Below the pieces are notes generated by a model. That model saw nothing but the letters and a program-made list of their open reading frames with translations, made no database searches and was not told the origin of the DNA. Source: an uncultured cyanobacterium (lineage in GTDB: Bacteria; Cyanobacteriota; Cyanobacteriia; Cyanobacteriales; Geitlerinemataceae). Taken from it: a stretch of 5,903 nt of DNA. Shown here piece after piece: positions 4,695 through 5,903 of this stretch; position 1 is the first letter of the stretch; every line of letters begins with the position of its first letter. The stretch covers positions 1 through 5,903 of the forward strand of contig CAKZKB010000351.1 in NCBI GenBank assembly GCA_937121005.1, given 5' to 3'. The position numbers were made by a program, and so were the translations under genes.

Positions 4695-5903
4695 CTACTG
4701 CCAGTTTCCTACCAATACGAACGCCGCCCAAAAATAAGGATGGCGGGTGCGACGTTCTTGCAACATCGCCACTTGCGCCTGGCGCAAAGCGGCCGCTTTG
4801 GTGGTGTCCGGCTGTGCCAGTTCCTCGTAGAAGCGAATGGTAAAATCAGCCGTAGACTCGTCGCGTACCGCCCACAGCGTGGCTACCGTACTGCTGGCCC
4901 CCGATCCCACCGCCAGGCCCGCCAGGCCCAGCACCGCCTGCTTGTCGCCGGCCGCCGTTTCGCAAGCACTCAACACCAACAGGTCTAACGGCCGGGCATC
5001 GCGTAGTTGTTTGCCCCGCAAGATATCGCCGAACTCGCTGACCCCAAGGCGATCGTTCCAAGTCAGCAAAAAGGTATTATCGGCATCGCTGCTGAACCGG
5101 CCGTGAGTTGCCAAGTGTAAAATCGAGAACGATCGCGAATCGACGACTCGCCGCAGGGCCTCTTCAGTAAACTCTTCATCGAGCAAGATAGCACTGCCCA
5201 TCTTGTCATCAATCATTTCGAGTTCCCGCTTCACGTTGGGGAGAGCATTAAACCCTTGTCGGGACTCGCTGAGTCCAGCCAGAATCGCTTTGCGGTTGTC
5301 ATCTTTGCCGTCTGTACTCAACAGTTGCAATCCTTGAGATAGGGCAATTTGATACTTCTCAATCAAGTATTTATCGCCGTCGTGGAGAGCCGCCATGGGC
5401 ACGTTTCGTAAGGCTCCATCGAGGACAAAAACCAGAGTTTCGGTGTTGGCAAATACGCCTTCTTGCTCGGCCGGGGTAATTATCCAGTTGTAGAGCGTTC
5501 GAGAAACGGCCAGGCGTTCTGGAGTCGGATAGGCTAGGTTGAGCGAAGCCAGCATATCCTCGAACACTTCTTCTTGAATTTCCCGAGACACCATTGTCGG
5601 ATAGTAGCGCAACGGCTCTCCCGATACCGAGACGATGGTGGCGATGCGATCGTCGAGAACAATGGGATAAACGACCGCCGCTTTCGGATCGATTTCGTCA
5701 ATTTGTTTGGGGGTCGCATCCAAACAGGCATCTTGGAAAAAGTTATTTAACTCTGCCAATTGTAGGCTCTCGATAATTTGGCGGGCCTGTTTGAGATCGT
5801 CTTGGGAGGGAGATCCTTCCAGTAGCAACCCGACCAGTTCCCGATACAGGGGTTCGATGTTTTCGCGGAACGAAAAGCGCAATTCCGACTCGGTAGAGAG
5901 CAG
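4695..5903 (-). CDS. CHAT-domain (caspase-like) protein, 5' end missing at the window edge
   Basis: The minus-strand frame is open to the last base, so this is the C-terminal 402 residues of a longer protein. Counting from 5903, the opening stretch (about 1-65, containing ELRFSFRENIEPLYRELV) is the segment that usually joins an N-terminal TPR array to a CHAT domain. The CHAT domain follows (about 75-402): AVVYPIVLDDRIA, VFVLDGALRNVPMAALHD, then the catalytic His in ILHLATHGRF (His267, codon 5103-5105) and the catalytic Cys in LLVLSACETA (Cys314, codon 4962-4964). It ends FWAAFVLVGNWQ, the usual C-terminal motif. The Cys/His dyad is intact, so peptidase activity is plausible. CHAT proteins are clan CD cysteine peptidases related to caspases and separase, and many cyanobacterial copies have TPRs. 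The substrate is unknown. A TTG at 5880-5882 could be read as a start but lies inside the conserved region. Confidence 0.93.
   Translation of the reverse strand: MLSTESELRFSFRENIEPLYRELVGLLLEGSPSQDDLKQARQIIESLQLAELNNFFQDACLDATPKQIDEIDPKAAVVYPIVLDDRIATIVSVSGEPLRYYPTMVSREIQEEVFEDMLASLNLAYPTPERLAVSRTLYNWIITPAEQEGVFANTETLVFVLDGALRNVPMAALHDGDKYLIEKYQIALSQGLQLLSTDGKDDNRKAILAGLSESRQGFNALPNVKRELEMIDDKMGSAILLDEEFTEEALRRVVDSRSFSILHLATHGRFSSDADNTFLLTWNDRLGVSEFGDILRGKQLRDARPLDLLVLSACETAAGDKQAVLGLAGLAVGSGASSTVATLWAVRDESTADFTIRFYEELAQPDTTKAAALRQAQVAMLQERRTRHPYFWAAFVLVGNWQ

Noticed and set aside
5880..5882. TTG as the true start of the CHAT gene
   Set aside because: The frame stays open to 5903 and the residues before the TTG continue the conserved pre-CHAT segment, so the gene is cut by the window edge.

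Overview
The window looks like a cyanobacterial chromosome segment. The CGATCG core recurs throughout, and three perfect HIP1 octamers (GCGATCGC) sit at 2420-2427, 3540-3547 and 4450-4457. The proteins are of kinds I know from filamentous cyanobacteria, including a CHAT-domain protein with a family-typical segment before its peptidase domain. Short heptanucleotide tandem repeats between genes are also a known cyanobacterial trait. Species cannot be named from this alone.

Left part (1-1392, plus strand): the last 20 codons of an unidentified gene; a spacer with a dispersed-type palindrome and a likely extended -10 promoter; then two tightly spaced genes. The first is a small SLOG/DprA-like Rossmann protein with a TTG start. 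The second is leuD, the small subunit of isopropylmalate isomerase (leucine biosynthesis). Only 5 bases separate them, so they are probably co-transcribed. No leuC is visible.

Middle part (1452-4154, minus strand): three poorly characterised genes in one direction, read 4154 to 1452. They are a conserved soluble protein of 224 residues, an integral membrane protein of 340 residues resembling a stand-alone 7TM-type sensor module, and a 272-residue HTH protein with a charged low-complexity middle. They converge on leuD. Two of the gaps carry short tandem repeat arrays, each abutting or overlapping the stop codon of a minus-strand gene: TCTGAAC heptads at 1423-1456, and a G-run array followed by CCTAA heptads at 2311-2396.

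Right part (4155-5903): a 314-base gap with several perfect palindromes, a solitary plus-strand tRNA-Arg(UCU) with a plausible promoter, more inverted repeats, and the 3' portion of a minus-strand CHAT-domain protein. Its His/Cys catalytic dyad is intact, and the gene runs off the right edge.

I do not see a complete, clearly new system. The items most worth a second look are the SLOG-leuD pairing, the stand-alone membrane sensor-like protein beside an HTH protein, the CHAT protease whose N-terminal region lies outside the window, and repeat arrays anchored at stop codons.
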